DNA of 64,000 nt from Daedaleopsis sinensis (lineage: Eukaryota > Basidiomycota > Agaricomycetes > Polyporales > Polyporaceae), in assembly GCA_033807695.1 (NCBI GenBank), contig CM066300.1, positions 5,146,001 through 5,210,000 on the forward strand. The letters are read 5' to 3'. The position numbers were made by a program, and so were the translations under genes. Of this stretch, positions 11,476 through 20,661 are shown in pieces (the stretch's first letter is position 1; every line of letters begins with the position of its first letter). The notes under the pieces were generated by a model. It saw only the letters and a list, made by a program, of their open reading frames with translations, searched no databases and was not told the DNA's origin.

Positions 11476-14429
11476 GAGGCTGGTGCGAATATGAGGAACA
11501 GACAAGGACGAAGACGGAATATTAGCGGAAGGACGAAGGCGGGAAAGCGTTAGGAGGAACACATACAGGATATATGCCGATTAGCTGGGTGTGAGCCCTC
11601 CACAGGGGCGCGCCGAGGGAATTATAAACTCGAAACGAGACGCCTCGCGAAGGCAGGACCGGCCGGCCCTGCGTGTACTGGAAAATATACTGAGCAGTCG
11701 ACGAGGGCGTCCTCGCTTCCAGCCAGGCCGACGGAGCATGCATCCGCTGAGGCTTCAATGTGTCGCTCGTCAGCACGCCAGGGATGCAGGGGAAGCCCGG
11801 TGGAGACGCGTCCGGGAGCGCGAGGCCAGGACCGCAGGACAGGGGAAGGACTGATTCAAGCCGCTGCAGGCCGCGGGGCCCAGTCGCCCAGTCACTCGCA
11901 CATGCGGGAAGCGTCGCCGTGTCTTGCGTCCGTGTCGGCGGAAGTTGAGGTGGCTGATGTCAACCTCCGATGCTGAGCGGAAGTGGCTTGGACACCGCGC
12001 CTCTTATCAAAATCAATTTGAACCGAGCAAGCCCTTAAGTGACCGCTCCCGTTCGCGGGGAGAAGGGTGGTCTGCGTTTGTGCTGTCGAACTTCCGTACG
12101 AAGTTGTTCCAGCGAGCTCACCGGGAGAGTTGTGCGCATCTGCGGGGAAGGAGAGCGTTAAGCGCTCTCGACGCAGGTTTGTGTCATGTATTTGCCACTC
12201 CGTACCGGACATTTGGGTCTATGATCGTGGGTAGTGGGATCTGAGAGATCTGGCACTCTATCGCGGGAGTTTGGTTTATGACCTGCAACGTGAGGCGTGG
12301 AGCAGCGTGGGGTCAACGATCAGCTGCTGCCCAAGTTATCCCCGACAGCGAAGATGTGAAGCAATAACTTTGAGCCATCACTGTATTGATTGACTGTATA
12401 GCAGCCCAACGATGCGGCAGCCTCGGCCGCGGATATAGTAGCACGTCATATAGCACCTGTATCACCGTCAGTACTTCACGGTCGCGGACGGTTGTATACC
12501 AAAAACACATGTCGGCGAGGCCGGCTTTCGCGGCTTGATAAGTATGATGACCGGCCTCGTCTGTACGGCGTAACACGACGTTTTTGATTTAGCAGGTACG
12601 CATATGACATACCCCCACTCTCCAAGTCGAGCGAGGGTAGCAACGCGGTCGTGCCACTTCGTGCCAGTCTAAATAAGACAGGTACACATCCGCACAGGTT
12701 AGTCTACCCACGCGACTAACGCGGGGCAAGGTGAGCATTGGGCTCGGACGCTGGGGGATCGGATGCCCGAGCAGCCCAGATACCACCTGCACGAGATGCT
12801 GAACTCTAACTTACTATTCTGCCCACACTTGACTTCGAAGATCGCAAGGAAGAGAACGGGTGTGGCGCAGAGCGCGATTGCGCACGAAGATCTGTCCCAC
12901 GGGCGCGGAGAAGGTCGAGCATCTGGCCAGTCGGCCTCGTCACGGAAGCCTTCTCGGTCTTCTCGACGCGACCGTCGACCCAGGATTGCTGGCATGCTGC
13001 GTGATTACCCCCGGTCGTGTCGGAGGCTGGCGTAAGGCATGGTGCTAGGCGCGGCGAGCGGTCAGCCTAGCAGCAGGTTTATGTACGGGTGCCACTCGCA
13101 GTGATTCCGTACCTTGCCATGCTCTCTCACACTGACAGCTCCTCGTGAGTCGCGTGCATCTACCGTTATCCCAGATATGCTTGCGTTCTGTACATCTGGT
13201 CCATCTGGTGCTATTGACATATCTGTCTGAGCAGTGAGCGCCGACATGGAGGAGAGGGGTAACAGAAGGCTCCGATCTCACCAGTGAACGCTCAAGCAGC
13301 CATCCACGCTCGGCTCTTGGAGAGCCAGCAGACTCCAGTTTTCAGGCGAACATCTTCACGCTCTTCCAACTCAACATCGAGCGGTAGGTCGTCTATTATT
13401 GCTCTGAGTGCATACTGCACTGGTCCTCGCGGTGCAGGACTACAGCGACGACGCGTCATGAAGTAAAGCTATTGGTTTCCGGTGAGCATCCGAGTCCGAG
13501 GATGTTTCTGTGTCAGCATGGACTTACTACCATCGGGAGTCGGAGTAGCACTGTTCAGGCGTCATGGTCATGGTCCGGCTATAGTCTGCAGTAGCGTCAT
13601 AGTCAAGTTTCACTGTCAGACTGAGCGGACGCAAACTTTAGCCATTTGAATTTATCAGTGCAGCAGTGGGTGCCTGCCAGTGCCCCGTCGTATATCGGGC
13701 ATTGGCTCGGGATATTGGCTCGGAGAGAGTGCCCCCGCCACTCAGAGGAAAAGAGTAGATCAGTCCGGTCTGCCTGGGGGCCATGAAACAACGGATATGC
13801 CTCTGGGCCTATATGTTTCTGCACAGGCAAAACCTGTTTTGCGAACGTTAGACACTGACGGGTGCTAGTACTCCCGCTGGATAGCATACGCGTACCGGCA
13901 AGTTTTATGGACTGCAAAAGCCTAAGTCTCCGCTGTGTGCAAGTTTAGTAGATCAGCGAGCATGTCGGAACGTTTGCCTGCAGTCGTGTACCATGGTGAT
14001 TTGTTGACAATTTGAATGAAAGAGAGATCTAGAATAGACGCCAGTGAACATCGCGACTTACCCTCGTACTGCCACCATCGAGTTCTATCCACCGTCCTCC
14101 AGATTCCACTAAGCTTTCTGCGACCGCTTGAGACCACTACTCTCGTACTTGCAAGTCATCTGCCAATCCGCGATGGATTCATGGCGCAGTTGGAGACTTG
14201 TCTAATGGTCATCGTTGTCGGCGAGGTGAGCTCCCTCCAACTTCCACGCAACATCCTTCCCTCGTCGCGCACGGCTTTCTCGTGAACATCTGTTCACTTC
14301 GTACAAGAGGTACGCGTAATCGCGTCGCTCAAGGACGCGTTGCGACTTGCGACTTGCGACTTGAATTCGGGCCGCGTCAATAGCGTTAGCTGAGGAAGTC
14401 GAACCAAGGTTCAAATACGGTTCAGTTGC
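11476..14429. other. Intergenic, gene-poor
   Basis: Almost 3 kb separates the F-box-like gene start from the retrotransposon. Both strands carry only short ORFs without domain-like motifs or plausible splice chains. The sequence shows no long repeats. Nothing is annotated. Confidence 0.5.
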
Positions 14430-14442
14430 GGTTCAGTTCAGA
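14430..14442. repeat. Target-site duplication, copy at the element's 3' end
   Basis: GGTTCAGTTCAGA is identical to 20435-20447. It directly abuts the TATC-repeat tail of the retrotransposon. A related GGTTCAG lies a few bases upstream, so the target was already slightly repetitive. Confidence 0.85.
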
Positions 14443-14461
14443 TAGATAGATAGATAGATAT
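14443..14461 (-). repeat. TATC microsatellite tail of the retrotransposon
   Basis: On the plus strand this reads as about 4.5 TAGA units next to the target-site duplication. In element orientation it is the 3' tail. It replaces the poly(A) seen in L1-like elements. Confidence 0.8.
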
Positions 14462-15062
14462 GATCATATTTTATAGTGGCATGAGGCCGGTTTCGGCCGA
14501 TGTTGCCACTATCGCTACTAGTACCGCTAAATCTACATAAGGTAAAGCTAACTGGGATGGGGTCGAGTGGGAGGGAGCTAATGCTACATGTAGTAGTATG
14601 TGGAGTAAGTAAGTATGCGTACAGTACGAGTACAGTATACATTGATTGCTTGTGTAGAGAACGGGTAACGATAATGCGAGCTAACGTTGTGGGTAGTGTA
14701 TGTGTATGACAAGGGAAAAACTGCGTGGCGGGGGTGTTAGGCGTGTCCGTAGGTCGTGCCGAGAGGGTGGCCTCTCATGGGAGTAGAAGTCCGCGTCCGG
14801 GGACGCGTGTAGTTGCTACCGTATTATAGGGAGAAAGAAAAGGAGAAGGAAAAGGAGGGGGAACGAGAAGGGGGAGGGAGAACGATGAGGTTGGGAAAGG
14901 AGTAGTACCGTAATGCAGGGCCAGCGCGGGTGAGGATGGAGGGGAGAGGAGGTGAGGCAGGAGGGAGTGTGGGGGTTGGAGGGGAGTGAGGGTGATGGAG
15001 GGGAGTGAGGGCGGCGACGCGGGCGTAGCTCTGCACGGGCGGCGACTTGTACGGGCGGGCCG

Positions 15063-18000
15063 CTAGGGCTGGTACGCTTCAAATCGGCCGGTGGCGGCGA
15101 CGAAGTCAAGTACCGCGGTCCGCATTTTGGTGTCGCCGAGCATGCTCCGCATCGTGAGGGGGCCACCAACAGCTCGTCGCAGCTGGTCTCGGGCTTGCGT
15201 GAAGCGGCGGCAGGTGAAGAGGTAGTGCACTGGAGTCTCGGGCGTGTTGCACTGCGCGCATAGGGGGGAGTCGACCGCCCGGATCCGCGCAAGGTACGCG
15301 TTGAGACCGACGTGTCCGCTCCGCAGCTGGGACAGAATGCTGCACTGGCGTCGCGATAGTCCCCGGAAGTACGGGACTGCGCCTGCCCGCGGGGGGGACT
15401 CATCCACCATACTGGCGAACCGGTTGCCGTGTGACGTTGCCATCCACGACTCGTGCCACCGCTCGTGCAGTGAGGCCCGATGTTGACGGATCAGGGTCGA
15501 GTGCGCGACCGGCAGGGTGTGGAGTGTGGTCGCGACGGCCTTCGTGAGCTGGTCCGTGGTGGACTCGAGTCCATCTGCTGCCGCGCGTGCAGCCGCCACT
15601 GCCAGGTGGGCAGCGTCGTGGTCCTGCGGGTTGAGTGGTGCCCATATGATGCGCACTTGCAAGGACCGGCGGGTGCGGCGGACGATGGACGCCAGCTGCT
15701 GGCGGAAGAGGCAGACGAGTGGATTGCTCTCGCGTCGGGGTGACTCGGAGTCGGGCGCCATTGCGGACACGGTTGCGCGGCGTGGGACGAGGAAACATGC
15801 ACGGTTCACCCGTGGGCAGCCGATGACGACTCGCAAGGCCAGCGTGAGGGCCGCGAGGAGGCCGTCGCCGTCCTGTCGTCGATCCGAGGGCCCTAGACGT
15901 GCCTGCCGCACGACGACGTCGCCGGCGCGGCCTATCGTGGCAGCCGCGGCACCGGTCTGCGGTCCTGCGTCGGACGACTGCACGAAGACACACGTCTCGG
16001 TACCCCTCAGCGCATCTTCGGCCTGCTTCTTCGCGCGTGCACGGTCGGAGCCTATAGAGGTGGTGAAAGGGAGGGGGTCCTGCGGGAGAGGGGAAGGGGG
16101 GGAGGAGGGGTGTGCTGGTGCCACATTGCGGACTTCAGGGAAAGCATGAAAAAGTTCGTGGAGGGGGGATCTATGGAAACGTGGGGGGGAGCGTGAGCAT
16201 TTACGTATAGAAGGAGACAGAGGATGAGAAGAAGGAAGTGACCCTAGCCGGACCGTAGCTTGGAGCACCGCCTGGTTCAGGCGGAGCTCTACTGGTAGGA
16301 GGCCTGCATGATAGTCGAGAAAGACAGTGGGAGTCGATCGGAACGCGCTGGTGATCATCAAAGCAGCAGTGCGCTGTACTTTTCCGATGCGGCGCGCAAT
16401 ACCGACCGAGCCCGTGGCGCGGCTGGCGCCGCGCCGGACCACTGGTGTGTACCACACGGGGAGGCCGTACTCCAACTTTGGGGAGACGACCGCCACGAAG
16501 AGTTGACGCGCAAACCGGTGGGGGAGACCGAATGTCGGGCGCGCCAGTCGGCTGACGGCCAGAACGGCCGCCGTGCCCTTGGCAATGGCTGCGTCGACGT
16601 GTTCGTGCCACCGGAGTCGTCGGTCGACGATCAGACCTAAATACTTAGCCGACTCCTGCGGGGAGATGACATGCCCGTCAATGGTGAGTGAGAGGGGCTC
16701 GTATTTCGGGTCGTAACGCGTGTGGTGGACCAGTTGGAATTTGCCGATGTCGAATTTGCATGCGTGACGTCGAGACCAGTCGAGGAGGAGGGGGACGACC
16801 CTGTTGAGGATGCGTATGTTCTCCGCGAAGCTAGGTGATGAGATCGCGATGGCCGTGTCGTCGATGTAGCCCAGGACGAGGTACTGTCGGTCCTTGATGT
16901 CGACGATCTCAAGAAGGTCAGCAGAGTAAAACAGATATAGAATAGGGGATAGAGGGGAACCCTGGGGTATGCCGCAGTCCGCAGGCAACGGCTCGGAGGT
17001 GTAGTCGTCGAATTTGAGCTGCGTGCGGCGGTCGTTGAGAAAGTCTGCGATCCACAGGACGAGTGCCTCAGGGACGCCTCGCTTGCGCAGGTTGTGAAGG
17101 AGGCGGCGGTGGTTGACGGATGGGAAGGCCGACGAGATGTCCAAGTACAGGACAGACGTCACGCGCTTCGTTCGCCAGTCGTCCTTGATGCGCTGCACGA
17201 GGTGGAGGATTGCGTCCGTGGTGGTACGCTGTGGCCGACCGCCAAAGTGATTGTGCGGGAGGAGCTGGCACTCCTCCGCTATGGCAGCCAGCCGGCGAGC
17301 GATGACTGACTCGACCACCTTGCTCGAGGTGTCTTCTAGCGCAATTGGCCGGTACGCCTTCGGGATCGCGTAGTTCGGCTTGCCTGGTTTGCGCAGCGTG
17401 ATCATTGTGAAGAATTTCCACTGGGCTGGGTGATGCTCCAGCGCAATGCATCTGTTGATGACGTTAGTGAACACCGGGCATACGATGGGGGAGCACTCTT
17501 TGAGAGCCGCGTTCGGCACCCCGGAAGGGCCGGGGGCCTTGAACGGGCTGAGATTCTGCAGCGCCTGTTCCACCTCCTCTTCCGAGAAGGGGTCCAGGGG
17601 CAGCTGCTCGTCGTATGTCGCGGCGTCGATGTCATCGACTGCTGCAGGAGGCGGAGCTGGAAAGAAGTGAGCCATCAGCGCAGAGCGTTTCTCGGTGCAC
17701 GAGCATGCGACCGAACCGTCCGGCATGTTGAGTGCAGGGAGGCGGGAAGCCAGGGTATTCTCGGGTGCTTGTGTGACGTACTTGCTCGCCTGCCAGATGG
17801 TGCGTTCGGTGGCCGATTCGACGTACTCGCGCCAGTGGCGGCGCTTATGACGACGAATTGCCGCGTGGTACTCCCTTGCTGCGGCGCGCGCAGCTTCCGC
17901 GTCCTGAGGGGACGCGCGCCGGCGTGCAGCACGGTTGGATAGGTGGCGAGCAGCGTGTTTCAGCGTGTTGAGCTCGGGGTTCCACCATCGTTTGGAGTAG

Positions 18001-18941
18001 GGACACGGCTTGGCCTGAGGAACGGATCCTTCTGCGGCTTGTGCAAGGATGTCAGTAATATCAGCAACTATTAGGTCAATGTCTTCGGTTGTGTCAAGTG
18101 CGCAGGAGCGCGCGTACAGGCGGCGGTCTGACCAGAGCGCACCGACTGAGCCAACGTACTTGGCCCAGTCAGCCTCACGCCAGTTCATTCGCGGGGCCGG
18201 GGCGACGGCGGGGGTGTCAAGGTCGAGGACAACCTCGACACACTCGTGGTCGCTGCCGTGGTTGAACCCCGGCGAACAGCGTGTGACCAGGTCGGTGATC
18301 GCGCTGGACGTGAACACAAGGTCCAGCGTGGACCACGTGCCGTGGGCGCCCGACCGGAATGTCGGGGTGCCTGGCGGCAGGGCCAGGGAGAGGTCGCGTT
18401 CCGCGAGGAGCTGGATGAGCGGCTCCGAGTCTGACCGACTGGTACGCTGGGGACAGTGCGGGCCTGACCACAATGGGTGGTGGAGGTTGAAGTCCCCAGC
18501 CAGGACGCAAGACGAAGACACGGACGGATGGGCGTGGAAAAAAGATGAGAGAGAAGAGACCGCGCTAATGGAGCGCGGGGGGTTGTATACGGAAAAAACG
18601 GAGAGAGAGGAATCGGAAAAAGTGAAAGTTGCGGCACATATGTCAGAAGTGTCCATGCGGATCTGAGTATATGAATCGGACGGCAGACCGTTGCTCACGT
18701 AAATGACGCTGCATATGGTGTCGGGGGGGTCCTTAGCTACACCACTAGTGCTGGGGAGGAGTAGATTCCAGTGAGGGGATCGGAAAGAGGCTAGACGGTC
18801 TATGTTCAGAGGGAGCTCTTGCAAGCAGAGCACATCCCAGCACTTCGGGTCGGTGGTGTTTAGTAGCGAGAGAAGGACTTCCGGCGAGCGGCGACAATTA
18901 AGCGACGTGACACGCAACCCCTTCAGGGAGCGTGGATTCAT
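15063..18941 (-). CDS. Retrotransposon ORF2: endonuclease, reverse transcriptase, RNase H-like
   Basis: This is an uninterrupted 1,292-residue ORF. The N-terminal APE-type endonuclease (~9-240) shows N15 (SLN), E42 (CLQEL), D150/N152 (AGDFNLHHPLW), STLDLVFTS and D231/H232 (GSDHE). It nicks the target DNA. The reverse transcriptase (~470-740) shows KAPGPSGVPN, YRPIALEDTSSKVVE, VLYLDISSAFPSVNHRRL, GIPQGSPLSPILYLFYSADL and the YIDD catalytic box (~691). An RNase H-like domain (~960-1140) begins at QSSDAGPQTGAAAATIG but looks degenerate. The end carries a CX2C...HX4C zinc motif (LCAQCNTPETPVHYLFTCRRF), usual in I/Tad-type elements. The ATG overlaps the stop of ORF1 as ATGA. All frames needed for retrotransposition are open; activity itself is inferred. 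Confidence 0.93.
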   Translation of the reverse strand: MNPRSLKGLRVTSLNCRRSPEVLLSLLNTTDPKCWDVLCLQELPLNIDRLASFRSPHWNLLLPSTSGVAKDPPDTICSVIYVSNGLPSDSYTQIRMDTSDICAATFTFSDSSLSVFSVYNPPRSISAVSSLSSFFHAHPSVSSSCVLAGDFNLHHPLWSGPHCPQRTSRSDSEPLIQLLAERDLSLALPPGTPTFRSGAHGTWSTLDLVFTSSAITDLVTRCSPGFNHGSDHECVEVVLDLDTPAVAPAPRMNWREADWAKYVGSVGALWSDRRLYARSCALDTTEDIDLIVADITDILAQAAEGSVPQAKPCPYSKRWWNPELNTLKHAARHLSNRAARRRASPQDAEAARAAAREYHAAIRRHKRRHWREYVESATERTIWQASKYVTQAPENTLASRLPALNMPDGSVACSCTEKRSALMAHFFPAPPPAAVDDIDAATYDEQLPLDPFSEEEVEQALQNLSPFKAPGPSGVPNAALKECSPIVCPVFTNVINRCIALEHHPAQWKFFTMITLRKPGKPNYAIPKAYRPIALEDTSSKVVESVIARRLAAIAEECQLLPHNHFGGRPQRTTTDAILHLVQRIKDDWRTKRVTSVLYLDISSAFPSVNHRRLLHNLRKRGVPEALVLWIADFLNDRRTQLKFDDYTSEPLPADCGIPQGSPLSPILYLFYSADLLEIVDIKDRQYLVLGYIDDTAIAISSPSFAENIRILNRVVPLLLDWSRRHACKFDIGKFQLVHHTRYDPKYEPLSLTIDGHVISPQESAKYLGLIVDRRLRWHEHVDAAIAKGTAAVLAVSRLARPTFGLPHRFARQLFVAVVSPKLEYGLPVWYTPVVRRGASRATGSVGIARRIGKVQRTAALMITSAFRSTPTVFLDYHAGLLPVELRLNQAVLQATVRLGSLPSSHPLSPSIRKCSRSPPRFHRSPLHELFHAFPEVRNVAPAHPSSPPSPLPQDPLPFTTSIGSDRARAKKQAEDALRGTETCVFVQSSDAGPQTGAAAATIGRAGDVVVRQARLGPSDRRQDGDGLLAALTLALRVVIGCPRVNRACFLVPRRATVSAMAPDSESPRRESNPLVCLFRQQLASIVRRTRRSLQVRIIWAPLNPQDHDAAHLAVAAARAAADGLESTTDQLTKAVATTLHTLPVAHSTLIRQHRASLHERWHESWMATSHGNRFASMVDESPPRAGAVPYFRGLSRRQCSILSQLRSGHVGLNAYLARIRAVDSPLCAQCNTPETPVHYLFTCRRFTQARDQLRRAVGGPLTMRSMLGDTKMRTAVLDFVAATGRFEAYQP

Positions 18942-20362
18942 GGTCCGGCCACCGCGCTACGCGCGCGGGGCACCGGGGGGCGAAAAGATGGGATGTAGTA
19001 GCATGAGCCGTTATCGAAGCGCGCTGCAAGCTTGGCCTGTTCCAGGGACTTAACTGGACACTTACTGTCAAAGGCCTTGTGCGGCCCCTGACAGTTGGCG
19101 CAGCACACCTTGATGTGCGCGCAGCGCCTGCGATCCGAGCACTTAGTCGCAGCTGGACACTGGCAGTCGCGGAGCGCGTGCGGGCCCGCACAGCGGGCAC
19201 ACCGCACAGAAGAAGACGAGGCGGAAGGAGAAGTGGCGCGCGGACACGCCTTGGCCGAATGGCCGAACGCTTGGCAGTGATAGCACTGCATGGGGGACGG
19301 GATAAACTTGCTAACGGGGCATAGTGCCCCGCACACGGACACGGACGTGTAGATGAGGTGGTCCGCTGCCTCGGCACTGGACACGCTGAAGACAAGAGAT
19401 CCCTCGCGTTTGGAGGTGGTCTTAGCGCGTCCCGCGTGCAGCCAGCGTAGATCCCGGATGGCGTCCTTGGACGCTATCACCCCCGAGTTCTCCAGCCAGA
19501 GAGACTCAGCCGCATTGGGCGCGGTGGGATCAAACACTGTCGGGACCGACGCAGCGATCAGCGTGAACGACTTGCGCTCGACGCGAGCACCTCGAAGACT
19601 CTTAAGGTGACTGAGCCACTCACCATCGTGTCGGAAAAGCAGGTCCGCCTGTTCTTGCGAGACGGCGCGTATGACCAGGCTGCCGTTCGGGAGACGGCGG
19701 ACGCCGTGGACCCGCGTGCCTGCCAGGCCGACGATTCGTGACTCGTCCATGGCCACGTCGACCTCGCTCTTGAGCTGCGAGGCCGGGAGTTTGGCCAGAG
19801 AGTCGCTGCGGACGGCCTGGGGGACGGCGATGATGACTTCTAGGTGCCGCGGGCTGTCGCGCGGCGGGCGGGGAAGCGGGGGGGTAACGTTGGGGCTCGG
19901 AGGGGCCGGTCTGGCGGCGGGGAGGGTCTTCACGGCCTCGGCGACCGAATCGCGCACTATTTGCTTGAGCTCGTTGCGCATGGCCTCCACGCTCTGTTGC
20001 GTGAGCAGCGCGGATGCCTGCAACCGGAGGAGCTCTGCGGATATCGGTGCCGATTCGGGGGGCGTGTTAGACGGTCCGCCGGCCCGGGCGGACTCGAGCT
20101 CGGAGACAAAGAAGCGTCGGGCGGTGCCGACAAGTGAGATCATGGTGGCCATGCGGCTGTTAGAGAATCCCTTTGGAAACTGCTCAAAGACTTTGAGCAG
20201 GTGGTCGAGCGCCTCGTTGGCAGTGGCGGGTTCGGGGGGTGTGGTCGGTGGCGCGCTCTGTCGCGACGTTTGGGACGGTCGGGGATGAGGAGGCGTCGGT
20301 TTACTGACGGACGCCGTGGGAGGACGAAGTCGGGAGGAGGAAGAGGGAGTAGTTCCAGTCAT
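18938..20362 (-). CDS. Retrotransposon ORF1: gag-like nucleic-acid-binding protein
   Basis: This 474-residue protein precedes ORF2 and overlaps it by four bases. The first ~70 residues are Pro/Ser/Thr-rich. A central region (~160-350) may be RRM-like or esterase-like, but I cannot decide. Three cysteine-histidine knuckles near the C-terminus support an RNA-binding role: CX2CX4HX4C at 360-373, CX2CX3HX4C at 388-400 and CX2CX3HX6C at 421-435. Gag-like ORF1 proteins of fungal and insect non-LTR elements carry the same knuckle cluster and package the element RNA. The frame is intact. Confidence 0.88.
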   Translation of the reverse strand: MTGTTPSSSSRLRPPTASVSKPTPPHPRPSQTSRQSAPPTTPPEPATANEALDHLLKVFEQFPKGFSNSRMATMISLVGTARRFFVSELESARAGGPSNTPPESAPISAELLRLQASALLTQQSVEAMRNELKQIVRDSVAEAVKTLPAARPAPPSPNVTPPLPRPPRDSPRHLEVIIAVPQAVRSDSLAKLPASQLKSEVDVAMDESRIVGLAGTRVHGVRRLPNGSLVIRAVSQEQADLLFRHDGEWLSHLKSLRGARVERKSFTLIAASVPTVFDPTAPNAAESLWLENSGVIASKDAIRDLRWLHAGRAKTTSKREGSLVFSVSSAEAADHLIYTSVSVCGALCPVSKFIPSPMQCYHCQAFGHSAKACPRATSPSASSSSVRCARCAGPHALRDCQCPAATKCSDRRRCAHIKVCCANCQGPHKAFDSKCPVKSLEQAKLAARFDNGSCYYIPSFRPPVPRARSAVAGP

Positions 20363-20434
20363 TGCGATGGGCCCGGACTACCCGAAGTGAGCCACTCGGC
20401 GCTCCAGGTGGTGGATCAAGGACAAGAAGGTTTT

Positions 20435-20447
20435 GGTTCAGTTCAGA
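20435..20447. repeat. Target-site duplication, copy at the element's 5' end
   Basis: GGTTCAGTTCAGA matches 14430-14442 exactly. It marks the 5' boundary of the element about 72 bp upstream of the ORF1 ATG, so the copy is not obviously 5'-truncated. Confidence 0.85.
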
Positions 20448-20661
20448 GTTGAATCGTCTAGGCTCTTCGGCGACCGCCGGCGCAGTGGGCGCTAGTGTGC
20501 GGATGTAGAAGCTATGACGTCGTTCTACTTACAGGGATGAATGTGCGCAGCTGGACGATCTATGTAGAGGCTGGCCCGCCGCCCAGCCTTGGACCCTTCT
20601 CGACCCCGACGCACCCTAAAAGCCCGCCTCGCCGCTGTGCACGACATACACTCGTACCATC

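Larger units (their letters stand above)
14430..20447 (-). mobile_element. Full-length non-LTR retrotransposon with target-site duplications
   Basis: The element lies at 14443-20434 (5,992 bp) on the minus strand, between two perfect 13-bp direct repeats, GGTTCAGTTCAGA, at 14430-14442 and 20435-20447. In its own orientation it has a ~72-nt 5' UTR, ORF1 (gag-like), ORF2 (endonuclease-RT-RNase H-like), a ~620-nt 3' UTR and a tail of TATC repeats abutting the target duplication. A simple-repeat tail, an apurinic-type endonuclease, no terminal repeats and variable-length target duplications are what target-primed reverse transcription leaves. Both ORFs are open throughout. Fungal clades with this layout include Tad, Deceiver and Inkcap; I cannot assign one without a tree. 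Confidence 0.9.

Noticed and set aside
14816..15403. 195-residue minus-strand ORF near the 3' end of the retrotransposon
   Set aside because: It overlaps the end of ORF2 in another frame and its 3' UTR; Pro/Ser-rich low complexity only.
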